Program-made: the position numbers and the translations under genes
In this document: in pieces, positions 5,166 to 5,758 of the stretch
Position numbering within the stretch: the stretch's first letter is position 1
Layout of the letters: each line of letters begins with the position of its first letter
Notes under the pieces: model-generated
What the model was told of the DNA's origin: nothing
The model's database searches: none
The model's input: only the letters and a program-made list of their open reading frames with translations
From: Planctomycetia bacterium
GTDB lineage: Bacteria; Planctomycetota; Planctomycetia; Gemmatales; Gemmataceae
DNA: 5,758 nt
Direction: 5' to 3'
Assembly (NCBI GenBank): GCA_022616395.1
Contig: JAKEEV010000005.1
Span: forward strand, 1-5,758

Positions 5166-5758
5166 ATGATCGGAATCACCGCCGCGCTCGCGCTGGCAAT
5201 CGCTGCCCCGCCTCCGCTGCCGGATGGCAAGAGCATTGACGCGCTCTCATTTCACTTTTCGTCGGGTATCCCGGGGCTAAGCCCAAGTGGTGTGTTGAAC
5301 ATCACCGCGGATGGGAAAGTGAACTACTCCCATCAAACCGCGCCGTCCACCGGTAGTGGTGGCAAGGTCACACAGAAGAAATGGGAACTGACGAAAGCCG
5401 AAGTCGCGGAGCTGTTCCGCAAGTTGGTCGCGGATGGATTGCTCGACATTCCGGAGGCGGCCGGCAAACACGCAGCCAATGAGTTCACGGTCTATTCGGG
5501 CCGGTGGCAACTCGCTCTGCCTACCGAGAAGGTGCCCGAGAAAGTGCTGGCCCACTTACGACCGCTCCTCGTGAAGGCCCACCCCGCGTTATGGGAAAAG
5601 CCGGTGATGGAGAAACCCAAGCTCACTCATCTCCAATACTCATTCACCCCGAAGGCGGAAGGAGAAGAGTCAACGATCACCATCGACCGAGCGGGCAACA
5701 TCACTTACAAGCGCCGGACTCACCCCGCGAAGCCCGGAGGCTCGAAGGTACTCGTGAA
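5166..5758 (+). CDS. Exported protein of unknown function, partial at the 3' end
   Basis: The frame stays open for 197 codons from ATG 5166 to the end of the window, so the C-terminus is missing. The start MIGITAALALAIAAPPPLPD looks like a short signal peptide with no charged residue before the hydrophobic core, so export is likely but not certain. I do not recognise the family. Residues 24-72 (from IDALSFHFSS, through SGVLNITADGKVNY) resemble residues 153-197 (from LTHLQYSFTP, through STITIDRAGNITY) in pattern, about 130 residues apart, suggesting two copies of a beta-rich domain. Residues 73-99 (ELTKAEVAELFRKLVADGLL) form a probable helix that joins them. The good Shine-Dalgarno, steady frame and coding-like third-position GC support a real gene. 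It is transcribed away from the subtilase. Confidence 0.8.
   Translation, partial: MIGITAALALAIAAPPPLPDGKSIDALSFHFSSGIPGLSPSGVLNITADGKVNYSHQTAPSTGSGGKVTQKKWELTKAEVAELFRKLVADGLLDIPEAAGKHAANEFTVYSGRWQLALPTEKVPEKVLAHLRPLLVKAHPALWEKPVMEKPKLTHLQYSFTPKAEGEESTITIDRAGNITYKRRTHPAKPGGSKVLV

Overview
The window looks like chromosomal DNA of a GC-rich planctomycete, most likely of the Gemmataceae. This rests on the gene content (an acetyl-CoA carboxylase accB-accC pair, a stand-alone CpaB/RcpC-type pilus protein, a secreted subtilase and a small exported protein of unknown family) and on intergenic gaps packed with palindromes and heptamer repeats. The taxon is an inference; there is no rRNA or other marker.

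Layout. 1-204 is non-coding: a long, nearly perfect inverted repeat (3-68), then five tandem heptamers (105-139). accB (205-732) and accC (862-2208) follow on the + strand; together they make the biotin carrier and biotin carboxylase of acetyl-CoA carboxylase, the committed step of fatty acid synthesis. Their 129-base gap is mostly heptamer repeat in opposed orientations. A 31-base palindrome (2203-2233) contains the accC stop codon. A membrane-anchored SAF-domain CpaB-like gene (2315-3343, +) comes next. The gap 3344-3708 separates it from a convergent subtilase gene (3709-4863, -) and holds eight hairpins, two of them good intrinsic terminators, one per strand, plus a 34-base tandem repeat with an inverted copy. 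The divergent gap 4864-5165 holds an AT-rich island and a three-stem inverted repeat. An exported protein gene starts at 5166 (+) and runs off the end.

How the genes work together. AccB and AccC are partners in one enzyme complex; the carboxyltransferase subunits (AccA, AccD) are not here. The CpaB-like protein, the subtilase and the C-terminal exported protein are all predicted to leave the cytoplasm, but nothing shows that they share a pathway. I see no defence system, integrase, transposase, CRISPR array, tRNA or rRNA. The most distinctive content is the repeats: every intergenic gap carries its own palindromic or tandem family, and two of them overlap stop codons.
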